Positions 54,430-63,356 are shown, counted from the first letter of the stretch. The stretch: 64,000 nucleotides of DNA from Alphaproteobacteria bacterium (GCA_028871455.1 JAGWNF010000015.1:1-64000), one strand, 5' to 3'. Numbers and translations: made by a program. The notes: generated by a model not told the origin, from the sequence alone.

Positions 54430-56268
54430 TTATTGCGCCGCCGCCGGTTGGTCCAGCGGCAACATCTCCTGGCGCAGCGAGTGCAGTGCCGCCTCGTCGA
54501 GCGTCTCGCGCTCCAGCAGCAGCGCCGCGCCGTGATCGAGGACCGGGCGCTGCTGTTTCAGGACGGCGATCGCGCGCGCCAGCGTACGCTCAATGATCTG
54601 GCGCACCGCGTCATCGATCGCATGGGCAGTTTCGTCGCTGTAGCGCCGCTGCTGCCATTGCAGCGCAGTCGGCGTGCCAAGAAACGTCGGCCGCTCGCTG
54701 TCGTACGACACCGGACCGAGTTTTTCCTCCATGCCGTAGCGCACCACCATATCGCGCGCCATGTCGGTCGCTTTGGCAAGGTCATCGGCGGCGCCGGTCG
54801 AAAGCTCGCCGAAGACCACGAGCTCGGCGGCGCGGCCGCCGAGCAGCACCGCCATGCGATTCTCGATTTCGTCCCGCGTCATGATGAACCGGTCCTCGCT
54901 CGGCCGCTGGATGGTGTAGCCGAGCGCACCGATGCCGCGCGGAATGATCGAGACCTTATGCACGGTGTCGGCGCCCGGCAGGATCATGCCGAGTAACGCA
55001 TGACCCATCTCGTGGTGGGCAACCACGCGGCGCTCTTTCGGACTCAAGATGCGCTTGCGCTTCTCCAGGCCGGCGACGATGCGCTCGACCGCGGCAGTGA
55101 AGTCGGCCATGGCGATCGCCTCGGCGTGCCGGCGGGTGGCGACAACCGCCGCTTCATTGACCAGATTGGCGAGATCGGCGCCGGTGAAGCCCGGCGTCAG
55201 ACCCGCCACTTTCTCGGGATCGACGTCCTCGGCCAGCTTGTGACCCTTGAGGTGTACCTTGAGGATGTCGATGCGGCCCGCCTTGTCCGGGCGATCGACG
55301 AGAACCTGGCGATCGAAGCGGCCGGCGCGGAGCAACGCCGGATCGAGGATCTCCGGACGATTGGTTGCGGCCAGAAGCACTAGGCCGGCGCGCGTGTCGA
55401 AACCGTCGAGTTCCGACAAGAGCTGGTTGAGCGTCTGCTCCTTTTCATCGTTGCCACCCGACGGAAACGCCGTGCGCGCCCGACCCAGTGCGTCGAGTTC
55501 GTCGATGAAGATGATGGCAGGCGCCTTCTCCCGCGCCTGCGCAAACAGATCGCGGACGCGTGCCGCTCCGACGCCGACGAACATCTCGACGAATTCGGAG
55601 CCATTGATGGAGAAAAATGGCACGCCGGCCTCTCCTGCGACCGCCCGGGCGAGCAGTGTCTTGCCGGTTCCGGGTGGACCGACGAGCAGAATGCCCTTCG
55701 GCGCACGCGCGCCGAGCCGGCTGTACTCGCCTGGATTCTTTAGAAACGCGACGACTTCCTTGAGCTCGTCCTTGGCTTCGTCGACACCGGCGACATCGTC
55801 GAAGGTCACCTTGGTGTCAGTCTCGACATAGACCTTGGCCTTGCTGCGGCCGATCGCCATGAATCCGCCGCCGAGGCCCTGCTGATTGGCGATCCGTCGG
55901 AAGACGAAATACCACATGCCGAAGAACAATAGCGTCGGCAATACCCAGGACAACACGTTGGCGAGAAAGTGGTTCTGGATCGCACCGGAGAACTCGACGT
56001 GGTACTGCGCCAGTTCCTGGGCGACATCGGCCGGCACGCGCGTCGTGACGAACTGCTTGCGGCCGTTCTGGGCCTCCTTGTACTGCCCGTCGATGTAATC
56101 GCCCGAGACTTCGACTTGCGCGATCTTGCCCGCCTTCAAATCGCCGAGAAACTGGCTGTAAGGAATGACCGCGACTTGTTGGCTCTCGGTCCAGAGCTGC
56201 TGCAGCAGCAGCACGCCGACGATCGCAGCGATGACGTACCAGACATGGAATTGCGTGCGCTTGTCCAC
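54430..56268 (-). CDS. ftsH: ATP-dependent zinc metalloprotease FtsH (second-type copy)
   Basis: About 612 residues. An N-terminal helix ([20 protein letters not shown]), a periplasmic domain and a second helix (near 110-125) precede the AAA domain with Walker A GPPGTGKT (197-204), Walker B IIFIDE (252-257) and [24 protein letters not shown]. The zinc-protease site is HEMGH (419-423) instead of the usual HEAGH. The GTG at 56268 with GGAGG upstream gives the typical [12 protein letters not shown] start. This is probably not the housekeeping ftsH (no tilS or folP neighbours) but an accessory copy. An FNR-type box lies 163 bases upstream. Confidence 0.92.
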   Translation of the reverse strand: MDKRTQFHVWYVIAAIVGVLLLQQLWTESQQVAVIPYSQFLGDLKAGKIAQVEVSGDYIDGQYKEAQNGRKQFVTTRVPADVAQELAQYHVEFSGAIQNHFLANVLSWVLPTLLFFGMWYFVFRRIANQQGLGGGFMAIGRSKAKVYVETDTKVTFDDVAGVDEAKDELKEVVAFLKNPGEYSRLGARAPKGILLVGPPGTGKTLLARAVAGEAGVPFFSINGSEFVEMFVGVGAARVRDLFAQAREKAPAIIFIDELDALGRARTAFPSGGNDEKEQTLNQLLSELDGFDTRAGLVLLAATNRPEILDPALLRAGRFDRQVLVDRPDKAGRIDILKVHLKGHKLAEDVDPEKVAGLTPGFTGADLANLVNEAAVVATRRHAEAIAMADFTAAVERIVAGLEKRKRILSPKERRVVAHHEMGHALLGMILPGADTVHKVSIIPRGIGALGYTIQRPSEDRFIMTRDEIENRMAVLLGGRAAELVVFGELSTGAADDLAKATDMARDMVVRYGMEEKLGPVSYDSERPTFLGTPTALQWQQRRYSDETAHAIDDAVRQIIERTLARAIAVLKQQRPVLDHGAALLLERETLDEAALHSLRQEMLPLDQPAAAQ

Positions 56269-56430
56269 CGCCGCCTCCGCCAGCCATTCACACCGAACCT
56301 CGATGCTCGACGTCATCCGGACGCCGTGCCGCACGCGACGTGCGGTCGTATAACCGGCTCAATAACCCGACATGCTCCCGTAATTTGGGTCAGCGTGCAT
56401 GACCCGCGCCATCCGGGCAACTACGTATCC

Positions 56431-56444
56431 TTGATCGAGATCAA
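56431..56444. promoter_or_regulatory. FNR/FixK-type box (TTGAT-N4-ATCAA)
   Basis: TTGATCGAGATCAA is a perfect palindromic match to the FNR/FixK/Anr consensus. It lies between the divergent ftsH (163 bases to the GTG) and the small membrane protein gene (87 bases to the ATG), so it may control either or both under low oxygen. Confidence 0.65.
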
Positions 56445-56531
56445 AAAGCTGCATTCCCCGCCACGGCACTCCTTTTCCATACGGCGTGTGAGGCCGATAG
56501 CGCCTTTCGCCGCAGTGGAGACGGCAAGACG

Positions 56532-56729
56532 ATGAAACGATTCGCATGGCGCCGGCGGATTGACGTCCTGTGTGGATGGCTCAATGTCGGCTTGGCGGCG
56601 GTGGCGATTACATTGAGCGTCATCGTCGCGATCCGGCTGACGGCGCGAGCGGCGATCTTGCTTGACGACGCACAGCAGCAGATCACGGCGCACGGCGACT
56701 ACGCAGTGCTGACTGGCACCATGAATTGA
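56532..56729 (+). CDS. Small single-pass membrane protein
   Basis: 65 residues. A basic start (MKRFAWRRRIDVL) is followed by one hydrophobic helix (about 14-36, GWLNVGLAAVAITLSVIVAI) and a polar tail, giving an N-in orientation. GGAG lies about 10 bases before the ATG. No family is recognised. An FNR-type box 87 bases upstream and the phasin-like gene 115 bases downstream suggest it belongs to the low-oxygen group. Confidence 0.5.
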   Translation: MKRFAWRRRIDVLCGWLNVGLAAVAITLSVIVAIRLTARAAILLDDAQQQITAHGDYAVLTGTMN

Positions 56730-56771
56730 TCGCGGGGCGTTCGGAAACCCCAGTCGATTCGGACGCCCGTA

Positions 56772-56785
56772 TTGATCTGGATCAA
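56772..56785 (+). promoter_or_regulatory. FNR/FixK-type box upstream of the phasin-like gene
   Basis: TTGATCTGGATCAA, a full consensus palindrome, ends 59 bases before the ATG at 56845. That spacing fits activation with the box centred near -41 of a promoter and a short leader. Confidence 0.7.
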
Positions 56786-56844
56786 GGCGCAGCTTCGGGA
56801 TCGGCGTTCCATCAGTCGAAACGAGAACTTGGAGGAGATTCGCC

Positions 56845-57207
56845 ATGCCGGACGATGGCAAAACTGCCCGTGGATCGCGTCCATCACCCCTTCCCTTGCC
56901 GGGATTGAGCTTTGGCGGCGTCTCGCTCGCGAGCCAGCGCGCTTTCGAAAGCTGGGCCCACGGCATGTCGAAACTCTCCCACGAGATGGCGGAGTTCATG
57001 CAGGCTCGTCTGCTCGAGGATGCCGCGATGTGGGAGAAGCTTGCCGCCTGCCGCGATCCGAATGCGGCGCTCGATCTTCAGCGCCAATTCACGGCGAGAG
57101 CGAGCGCGGACTACCTCGCCGCCAGCCAGAAATTTGCCCGTTTGGTCATCGAGATTGGCCAGGCCTGCAGCGCCGGGCTGGGTCAAACGCCGCCGGAGAC
57201 CGATTGA
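56845..57207 (+). CDS. Phasin-like protein
   Basis: 120 residues. After a Pro-rich start (RPSPLPLPGLSFGG), two amphipathic helical stretches rich in Ala, Leu, Glu and Gln run from about 28 to 110 (RAFESWAHGMSKLSHEMAEFMQARLLEDA, SADYLAASQKFARLVIEIGQ). This resembles short phasins that coat polyhydroxyalkanoate granules. GGAGGAG sits 9 bases before the ATG. An FNR-type box upstream and phaC 1.7 kb downstream support a granule role, but the family call is by general resemblance. Confidence 0.6.
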   Translation: MPDDGKTARGSRPSPLPLPGLSFGGVSLASQRAFESWAHGMSKLSHEMAEFMQARLLEDAAMWEKLAACRDPNAALDLQRQFTARASADYLAASQKFARLVIEIGQACSAGLGQTPPETD

Positions 57208-57247
57208 GCCGCTGGCGTTTGCGCGCCCGCACTTTTACGGCCGTGAT

Positions 57248-57433
57248 ATGCCCAAATCCGCCAAGGCCGAAACCCTACGCCAGCGCATCGCGCTTTACCG
57301 CAGTTATCTGCGCGACGGCGTCAACGCGGGCCTGGCGCGAGAATACCTGAAAGAGATCGCCAAGGCTGAAGCGGCGCTTGCGGCCCTCGTCGAGAGCGAC
57401 GGCAAAAGCTCCGGCGACAATTCCGGCGACTGA
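57248..57433 (+). CDS. Small helical conserved hypothetical protein
   Basis: 61 residues: MPKSAKAETLRQRIALYRSY, LREYLKEIAKAEAALAAL-like helices and a short Gly/Ser/Asp tail. The TLRxRIALYRxYLRxG pattern recurs in small proteins of Rhodospirillales and Rhizobiales, function unknown. It starts 41 bases after the phasin-like stop and is probably in the same transcript. No strong ribosome-binding site is seen. It faces the DUF155 gene, with 8 bases between the stops. Confidence 0.55.
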   Translation: MPKSAKAETLRQRIALYRSYLRDGVNAGLAREYLKEIAKAEAALAALVESDGKSSGDNSGD

Positions 57434-57441
57434 GTCGGGCG

Positions 57442-58260
57442 TCAAAGCAACGCGTACACGGCCACGATCAGTTCCGCGATGATCAGGATGACAATGTACC
57501 ATTCCAACCTGATCGAGCTCCGCTGCTGAACGAGTCCGAGCATCGTCTCCATCGTCCGGAGAATGATCTCCTGTTGGTGATCGAGCGCGCGATCACGCTC
57601 CCGCAGCTCGTATTCGTCGGCAAGGCGCGAATAGAGACGCTCAAGCTCGGGATGGTCCCACAACAGGTCGGGCTTCTCGCTGGTCGCGACGCGCCCGACC
57701 AGATTGTGCTGCACCAGCAGCGCATTGCCGATCTGGCGCAGCAGCGGCCGTCCGCTGATGCCCAACCGGCCGTGACGGCGCAGCATCTGCGCCATCGGTT
57801 CGATGCGGTCGAAGGCATGAGCGACGCGGCTTTCGTAGTGGGCTAGAATTAGACTCTTGGCTACCACGTCGGCGACGACCTGGATGCGCTCAGTGGTCAG
57901 CTCCTTGAGGACGATAGTCCCGTCAACGTCGACCTGATCGTCGCCTTCGGCGCGAACGACGATGCGAATGTCGTCGGACTCATGCGGCGCGAAGGGCTCG
58001 CGGATCAGGGGCCCGAGACGTTCGAGCAAGGCTTGTTCGGCCTCGGTCACGACATCGAGGAGAACGATGACGCCGTAGCGAAACAACACGGCGACGCCGC
58101 CTTCGCGAACGCGGATAATCAGAGGCGCGCGGCCCAGCGTCTCTTGTTGCTCGAGCCCGCGCGTGTCAATCCGCTCGCCAGCCAAAATAGCGCGCACACT
58201 GATCGCGCCCTGGCTCAACAGCGCGCCGATCGGCTCCGGCGACGGGCTTACATCGGGCAT
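57442..58260 (-). CDS. RMD1/DUF155 family protein with C-terminal membrane anchor
   Basis: 272 residues. The DUF155 core includes VAVLFRYGVIVLLDV, ELTTERIQVVADVVAKSLILAHYE and LRRHGRLGISGRPLLRQIGNALLVQHNL; a C-terminal helix (EWYIVILIIAELIVAVYALL) anchors it. Bacterial and mitochondrial RMD1/YagE-like proteins share this plan, with a soluble domain and a terminal membrane segment. Yeast RMD proteins affect meiosis and mitochondria; the bacterial role is not known. It is downstream of the DUF3775 gene on the same strand (76-base gap). Confidence 0.8.
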   Translation of the reverse strand: MPDVSPSPEPIGALLSQGAISVRAILAGERIDTRGLEQQETLGRAPLIIRVREGGVAVLFRYGVIVLLDVVTEAEQALLERLGPLIREPFAPHESDDIRIVVRAEGDDQVDVDGTIVLKELTTERIQVVADVVAKSLILAHYESRVAHAFDRIEPMAQMLRRHGRLGISGRPLLRQIGNALLVQHNLVGRVATSEKPDLLWDHPELERLYSRLADEYELRERDRALDHQQEIILRTMETMLGLVQQRSSIRLEWYIVILIIAELIVAVYALL

Positions 58261-58336
58261 GACCGGTTCATCAGCATCCTGCAGCCGGATGCTATCAAAT
58301 ATGGAATCTAATGCCTGTCGGTGGCGCGACGCTAGG

Positions 58337-58777
58337 TCACAGGTGGCCGGTCATCTGATCCGGCAGGGAGTGCCCTAGCGTGGCCAACCCCTCTTCGAGA
58401 TAATCGCCGAGCGCCGGCATGCCGACGAGGTAGTCAGCGGAACGTGGCCGGTGCCGTTCGCTCGCGAGACGTTGTGCCGCCGGCCATTCACTCCGGTCGA
58501 AATCGCCGCGGCCCACCCACGCGAGTGCGATCAGGTCGATGACCTCGTCATCATCGAGCGCGTCGATCGCGCCGCGCAGCTCTTCAAGGGTCGGGTCGTC
58601 CCCGTAATCCTCGAGAATGTCGCGCTCGGCGTCATCCGTCGGGTTGGAACCCGACTCTAACTCTTCCTCCGGTTCAACCTTGGCGTCAAATTCACGCGCC
58701 TTGAGGATGATAAACCCGACCTTATCGGGATTGATGTTGAGCGCGACCGGGTTCTTGGTCTGATCGCTGGTCCGCAT
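58337..58777 (-). CDS. DUF3775 domain protein
   Basis: 146 residues, acidic. The family pattern VGFIILKAREFDAKVEPEE, then LEELRGAIDALDDDEVIDLIALAWVGRGDF and the late DYLVGMPALGDYLEEGL are all present. It is a small helical protein of unknown function, often near polyhydroxyalkanoate or stress genes in Alphaproteobacteria. An FNR-type box sits 54 bases upstream of the ATG, suggesting induction at low oxygen. Confidence 0.82.
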   Translation of the reverse strand: MRTSDQTKNPVALNINPDKVGFIILKAREFDAKVEPEEELESGSNPTDDAERDILEDYGDDPTLEELRGAIDALDDDEVIDLIALAWVGRGDFDRSEWPAAQRLASERHRPRSADYLVGMPALGDYLEEGLATLGHSLPDQMTGHL

Positions 58778-58830
58778 GGCTGTCTCCGTCGTCGTTGCCA
58801 GCTAACGTATCGGCTGCCGCTGCACCCGCC

Positions 58831-58844
58831 TTGATTCAGGTCAA
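58831..58844 (-). promoter_or_regulatory. FNR/FixK-type box upstream of the DUF3775 gene
   Basis: TTGATTCAGGTCAA matches TTGAT-N4-RTCAA. It lies 54-67 bases upstream of the ATG at 58777 on the minus strand, the same distance as at the phasin-like and phaC genes. Confidence 0.68.
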
Positions 58845-58864
58845 ACGCCGGCGGCGGCCGATAG

Positions 58865-60697
58865 TCAGGGTTCGAGCACGTACCGCCCTGGTGCGTCGGC
58901 CAACGCCGGATAGCCCTTGTCCGCCGCACCCAAAGACGGCGGCGCGGCCGGCGCCGACGAATGTTCGGCCAACCAAGCGATCCACTGCGGCCACCACGAT
59001 CCCTGCGCCGCCGGCGCGGTTGCCTGCCAGGTTTCCGGATCGATATAGCGGCCGTCCTGATCGCGCCGTGAGATCTGATAGGTGCGGCCCGGATGGCCGG
59101 GCTCGCTGACAATGCCGGCATTGTGTCCGCCCGAGGTCAGAACGAATGTCAAGGCCGCGTCAGTCAAAAGGTGAATCTTGTAGACGGAGTGCCACGGCGC
59201 GACGTGATCGGTCTGCGTCGCGACGACGAACAGTGGCGTGTGAATATCCGCCAGCGCGATGGGACGTCCCTCGACCTCGTACTGTCCCTCCGCAAGTCGG
59301 TTTTCGGCGAAGAGGTGGCGCAGGTATTCGGAATGCATGCGATATGGCATGCGCGTGGCATCGGCGTTCCAGGCCATCAGATCGATCATCGGTGGTCGCT
59401 CGCCCTTAAGGTATTGGCGAACGCCCCGGGACCAGATGAGGTCGTTGGAACGGAGCAGCTGGAACGCACCCGCCATTTGGCGCGTATCGAGGTAACCCTG
59501 CTCCCACATCGTGTCTTCGAGGTAGGCGATCTGACCGTCGCCGAGGAAGAGCGTCAGCTCGCCGGCCTCGGTGAAATCCGTCTCGGACGCAAACAGCGTG
59601 ATCGACTTGAGCCGCTCATCGTTGTCGCGCGCCATGGTGGCGGCGGCAATGGCGAGCAACGTGCCACCGAGGCAATAGCCGCAGGCATGAACTTTTTGGT
59701 CCGGACAGATTGCGTTGATCGCTTCAAGCGCGCGCGCGATGCCGAGCCGGCGATAGTCATCCATCCCGAGGTCGCGCTGCTCGGCGGTCGGATTTCGCCA
59801 GGAAATCATGAATACCGTGAAGCCCTGGCCGACAAGGTAGCGAACCAGCGAATTCCCAGGCGACAGGTCGAGGATGTAATACTTCATGATCCAGGCCGGC
59901 ACGATCAAAACTGGTTCCGGCCGAACCGTGTCGGTGGTCGGCGCATATTGGATCAGCTCGATGAGTTCGTTGCGATAGACCACCTTGCCCGGCGAGATCG
60001 CGACATCGCGGCCGACGGCGAAGGCCTCGGTGCCGACCGGCTTCCGGCCGGCGACTGCACGCTCCCAATCTTCGACAAGATTCTGTGCGCCTCGCACGAA
60101 GTTCTGGCCACCCTCCGCCAGCGTCTGGCGCAGGATTTCGGGATTGGTAAGCGGAAAATTCGAGGGCGCAAAGACATCGAGGATCTGACGCATCACGAAC
60201 GCCGCCACGCGTTCATGCTGCGGCGCGACGCCGCGAATACCGGTCGTGGCGTTGTGCCACCACTGTTGTTGCAGCAGGAATGCCTGGTAAATCGCCGAAA
60301 ACGGCATCTGGGCCCACTCCGGCGCCGAAAACCGTTTGTCATACGGCAGCGGCTCGATGCACGGCGGACAATCGGTGCCCTTGCATATGCGCGAAAGATA
60401 CAGCCCGAGCCGCGTCCATTTGCGCATCGCCTTTTCGACGAGATTCGCCTGCTTGCCGGGCGCGTTGGCGAGATGAAGACCCCAATCGAAGAAGGCCAAG
60501 GTCAGCGCCGCTGGCGATATCGACGCCGTGAAGCGACCCTGCCAGGCGTGCACCAATCGGTCGAAAACCTCGGCACGCGCCGTATCCGCTGCCGGTTCGT
60601 CCGGCAGCAACGACGCGTCGGCCAGCGGCGTACCTGGTTCGGTTGCGGCGGGTGACGGTATAGGCTCCGGTTGACGGTGCAGACGGGTATCGGGCAT
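58865..60697 (-). CDS. phaC: Poly(3-hydroxyalkanoate) synthase (class I-like PhaC)
   Basis: About 610 residues. An N-terminal domain (about 55-240) leads to the alpha/beta-hydrolase core with the lipase-like box GYCLGG carrying the catalytic cysteine. PAWIMKYYILDLSPGNSLVRYLVGQG and FMISWRNPTAEQRDLGMDDY come before it, and the late SGGHNAGIVSEPG has the catalytic histidine. It polymerises hydroxyacyl-CoA on granules. I prefer the ATG at 60697 over 60766, since the longer start would place the FNR-type box inside the coding region. It is divergent from the flavin reductase. Confidence 0.9.
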   Translation of the reverse strand: MPDTRLHRQPEPIPSPAATEPGTPLADASLLPDEPAADTARAEVFDRLVHAWQGRFTASISPAALTLAFFDWGLHLANAPGKQANLVEKAMRKWTRLGLYLSRICKGTDCPPCIEPLPYDKRFSAPEWAQMPFSAIYQAFLLQQQWWHNATTGIRGVAPQHERVAAFVMRQILDVFAPSNFPLTNPEILRQTLAEGGQNFVRGAQNLVEDWERAVAGRKPVGTEAFAVGRDVAISPGKVVYRNELIELIQYAPTTDTVRPEPVLIVPAWIMKYYILDLSPGNSLVRYLVGQGFTVFMISWRNPTAEQRDLGMDDYRRLGIARALEAINAICPDQKVHACGYCLGGTLLAIAAATMARDNDERLKSITLFASETDFTEAGELTLFLGDGQIAYLEDTMWEQGYLDTRQMAGAFQLLRSNDLIWSRGVRQYLKGERPPMIDLMAWNADATRMPYRMHSEYLRHLFAENRLAEGQYEVEGRPIALADIHTPLFVVATQTDHVAPWHSVYKIHLLTDAALTFVLTSGGHNAGIVSEPGHPGRTYQISRRDQDGRYIDPETWQATAPAAQGSWWPQWIAWLAEHSSAPAAPPSLGAADKGYPALADAPGRYVLEP

Positions 60698-60752
60698 CGC
60701 GGCATATCCCTTTGACAGGGTTAGAGTTTCAGCCAGGCTCGCCCATCGCGCC

Positions 60753-60766
60753 TTGATCTGGGTCAA
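60753..60766 (-). promoter_or_regulatory. FNR/FixK-type box upstream of phaC
   Basis: TTGATCTGGGTCAA matches TTGAT-N4-RTCAA. It lies 56-69 bases upstream of the ATG at 60697. Its position argues for the shorter PhaC start. Confidence 0.68.
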
Positions 60767-60982
60767 GACGCGAAATCAACGGCCGTGTAGCTTCTGGCCG
60801 TCGCCGTCGCCATCGCGGCGGGAACCTCGTCGTGTCCTACCTCTCCGGCCACCCAGCGCAAGCATCGTGGCGAACCCAAGGCCGCGGAAAACGCGGTCGA
60901 AGTCAGGCGGATCGCGGTGCTAGATTGGCGCCGCTGTGCGCGCCGCGAAGCGCCCGTCCCACGCCTGTTCCGGGGAGCCGTC

Positions 60983-61486
60983 ATGAATCAGGATGCCAAG
61001 AAAACCGCGCTGCGCATGATTCCCTACGGCATCTACGTTCTCACCGCCGATGATCGCAAAGGCAATGTCGCAGCGGCCACGGTGAACTGGGTGACGCAGA
61101 CCGCCTTCGCGCCGCCGCTCGTCATGATCGGCATCAAAGCCGATGCCGCGTCCCTGCGGACGGTCCGGGACGCGCAGGCTTTCGCGCTCAACATGCTGGG
61201 CAAGGATCAGAAGCCGCTGGCCTTCACCTTCTTCCGTCCGGCAGATGTCAGCGAGGGCAAGCTCAGCGGTCAGAGCTTTCACATCGGTACCACCGGCGCA
61301 CCAATCCTGAACGACGTACCCGCCGCCGTCGAATGCCGCGTCAAGACGATCATTGCCGAGGGCGATCACCACATCGTTGTCGGCGAGGTCGTCGAGGCCC
61401 ACGTGATGAAGCCGCCTGCCGGACGGCCCGATGCCGCGATCCTCGAGATGAAGGACCTCGGCGACAACGTTTTCTACGGCGGATGA
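60983..61486 (+). CDS. Flavin reductase-like (FMN-binding split-barrel) protein
   Basis: About 167 residues. The split-barrel flavin-binding pattern is RMIPYGIYVLTADDRKGNVAAATVNWVTQTAFAPPLVMIGIK in outline, then FALNMLGKDQKPLAFTFF and VECRVKTIIAEGDHHIVVGEVVEAHV. These proteins reduce FMN or FAD with NAD(P)H or act as bound-flavin oxidoreductases. GGGGAG precedes the ATG at 60983; a longer frame from 60917 has no such site. The partner is unknown. Confidence 0.85.
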   Translation: MNQDAKKTALRMIPYGIYVLTADDRKGNVAAATVNWVTQTAFAPPLVMIGIKADAASLRTVRDAQAFALNMLGKDQKPLAFTFFRPADVSEGKLSGQSFHIGTTGAPILNDVPAAVECRVKTIIAEGDHHIVVGEVVEAHVMKPPAGRPDAAILEMKDLGDNVFYGG

Positions 61487-61521
61487 CGCGCGCGTCACCC
61501 CGCAAGCGCTGAGCACATCCG

Positions 61522-62793
61522 GTGCCGCTCGATCCGCTGCTTATCAAATTTGTGCTGATCATCGGCCTGTCGCTGTTCTTCGGCCTCGCCTTCGAAGATT
61601 TTCATGCCCACACCGGATTATCGCAGCCGGGCGGCATCCGTACCTTTCCGCTCCTCGCACTCACCGGCGGACTGCTCTACCAGCTCGATCCCAATCGACG
61701 GCTGCTGTTGGTCGCCGGCCTACTCGTCCTCGGCGCCTGGCTGGTGGTGGCTTATCGGCGACAGCTGCGCGACACCGGTGCCGACCAGCCACTCAACTTC
61801 GAGTTGGTCGCGCCGATTTGCAACGTGCTGGCCTATCTCATCGGGCCGGCGGCGCTCGTATTACCACCTTGGCTCGTTGTCGGCATCACGGTTGCCGCAG
61901 TTCTGCTGTTGACCGGCCGCAAGCGCCTCCACAATTTGGCGCAGCGGATGCCGATCGGCGAAATCGTCACCGCGGCCGAGTTCCTTATTCTGACGGGAAT
62001 CGTCCTACCGCTCCTGCCCGATCGACCGGTGACCACATTGACTGCGATCACGCCTTACAAGGCGTGGCTGGCGCTGCTGGTCGTGTGCACGCTGTCCTAC
62101 GCGAGCTATCTGCTGCAGCGGTTCATCGCGCCGGCGCGCGGCGATCTCGCCGTTGCGCTGCTCGGCGGACTCTATTCATCGACCGCGACCACGGTGGTTC
62201 TGGCGCGCGCTTCGGCGGCCGAACCGATGCACAATGCAGCCACGCAGGCCGGAATCATACTCGCGACTTCGATCATGTATCTGCGGATACTGGCGATCGT
62301 CGCCATCTTCGATCCGAGTCTGGCGATCGGCATCGCGCCGGCGACGATCCTCCTATGTGTTGCCGCCCTGGCGTTGGCAGGATTGCAGTATCGTCGAGCG
62401 CCGGGACGCGACTCGATTTCCTCGACGGGCAAGGGCGCGTCGCCCCGCAATCCGCTTGAGCTCACGGCAGCGGCGGTTTTCGCCGTGTTGTTCGTCGTCA
62501 CTTCGATTGCGACGCAATGGGCGGAGAACCATTTCGGCGCTCTCGGCGTCAACGCCCTCGCCGCGGTCGTTGGCTTCGTCGACATCGACCCCTTCGTCCT
62601 CAGCCTGGCGCAGGGCGCCGGTGCCATGCCGCTCCACGCCCTGACCAGCGCCGTGCTGATCGCGATGTCCTCCAACAACGTGCTAAAGGCGGCCTACGCG
62701 GTCGCGTTCGCCGGCTGGCGCGCGAGCCGGCCGTCGGCGATCGCCCTCGTCGTCCTGGCAGCGGGCGGTGTTGCAGCGGCGGTCGTCGCCTAG
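61522..62793 (+). CDS. MgtC/SapB-DUF4010 polytopic membrane protein
   Basis: 423 residues with about eleven to twelve hydrophobic segments. The N-terminal 140 residues are MgtC/SapB-like (IGLSLFFGLAFEDFHAHTG, GIRTFPLLALTGGLLYQL); the rest is the DUF4010 domain (SSTATTVVLARASA, GLYSSTAT, MPLHALTSAVLIAMSSNNVLKAAYAV). Function is uncertain; magnesium or general ion homeostasis is often suggested. The start is the GTG at 61522, 35 bases after the flavin reductase stop, so the two may be co-transcribed. Confidence 0.82.
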   Translation: MPLDPLLIKFVLIIGLSLFFGLAFEDFHAHTGLSQPGGIRTFPLLALTGGLLYQLDPNRRLLLVAGLLVLGAWLVVAYRRQLRDTGADQPLNFELVAPICNVLAYLIGPAALVLPPWLVVGITVAAVLLLTGRKRLHNLAQRMPIGEIVTAAEFLILTGIVLPLLPDRPVTTLTAITPYKAWLALLVVCTLSYASYLLQRFIAPARGDLAVALLGGLYSSTATTVVLARASAAEPMHNAATQAGIILATSIMYLRILAIVAIFDPSLAIGIAPATILLCVAALALAGLQYRRAPGRDSISSTGKGASPRNPLELTAAAVFAVLFVVTSIATQWAENHFGALGVNALAAVVGFVDIDPFVLSLAQGAGAMPLHALTSAVLIAMSSNNVLKAAYAVAFAGWRASRPSAIALVVLAAGGVAAAVVA

Positions 62794-62829
62794 CCGGCGT
62801 TGAGCCGGCCGCACTGGCGACCAGGACTG

Positions 62830-62843
62830 ATGCGATATAACAT
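62830..62843 (+). promoter_or_regulatory. Candidate Zur box
   Basis: ATGCGATATAACAT fits the Zur-type palindrome ATGTTATATAACAT with a perfect right half and two changes in the left. A second ATAACAT follows at once (62842-62848). It overlaps the region just upstream of zur and could mediate zinc-dependent autoregulation. Confidence 0.45.
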
Positions 62844-62872
62844 AACATATGGCATCCGCTTCAAAGGCGGGC

Positions 62873-63337
62873 ATGGGCGCGAAGCGACGCCGCCGCGTTA
62901 TGGCGCAGCTGGATCAAGCGGCACAGGCCTGCGTCCGCGCCGGTGCGCAGATGACCGATCTGCGCCGCACGGTCCTGCGATTGATCCTCGAAGCGGAGGG
63001 ACCGGCGACCGCCTACGAGCTCCTCGATCGCCTCAAACGGACACGCAAAGGCGCCGTGCCGCCGACAGTCTACCGCGCGCTCGATTTCCTGATGGCGCAG
63101 CGGCTGGTTCACAAACTCGAGCGATTGAATGCATTCGTGCCCTGCGCCGAGACTGGCCACCAACACATGGCTCAGTTCCTGATCTGCCGCGAATGCGGCA
63201 CGGTCGCCGAAATCGAAGATCGCGCGGCCGCTCGAGCACTCGAACATGCGGCCGGGCGCGAAGGCTTTCAGCCGCGCCATACCGTCATCGAACTCGAAGG
63301 GACCTGCGCCGCCTGCTCGCATCCGGCTTCGGGCTGA
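62873..63337 (+). CDS. zur: Fur-family zinc uptake regulator (Zur)
   Basis: About 154 residues. The winged-helix domain (MTDLRRTVLRLILEAEGPATAYELLDRLKR, PPTVYRALDFLMAQRLVHKLERLNAFVPC) is followed by a dimer domain with the zinc-binding HQHMAQFLICRECGTVAEI and a final CAAC pair. AYELLDRL and the NAFVPC start point to Zur rather than Fur. I favour the ATG at 62873, which has AAAGG 6 bases upstream; an ATG at 62849 would abut the operator without a ribosome site. A znuB gene lies convergently downstream. Confidence 0.88.
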   Translation: MGAKRRRRVMAQLDQAAQACVRAGAQMTDLRRTVLRLILEAEGPATAYELLDRLKRTRKGAVPPTVYRALDFLMAQRLVHKLERLNAFVPCAETGHQHMAQFLICRECGTVAEIEDRAAARALEHAAGREGFQPRHTVIELEGTCAACSHPASG

Positions 63338-63356
63338 TCACGCGCGGTCATTGCCT

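Noticed and set aside
59093-60655. 520-codon open frame antisense to phaC
   Set aside because: It overlaps the clear PhaC gene, with the lipase box on the other strand; no recognisable domain.
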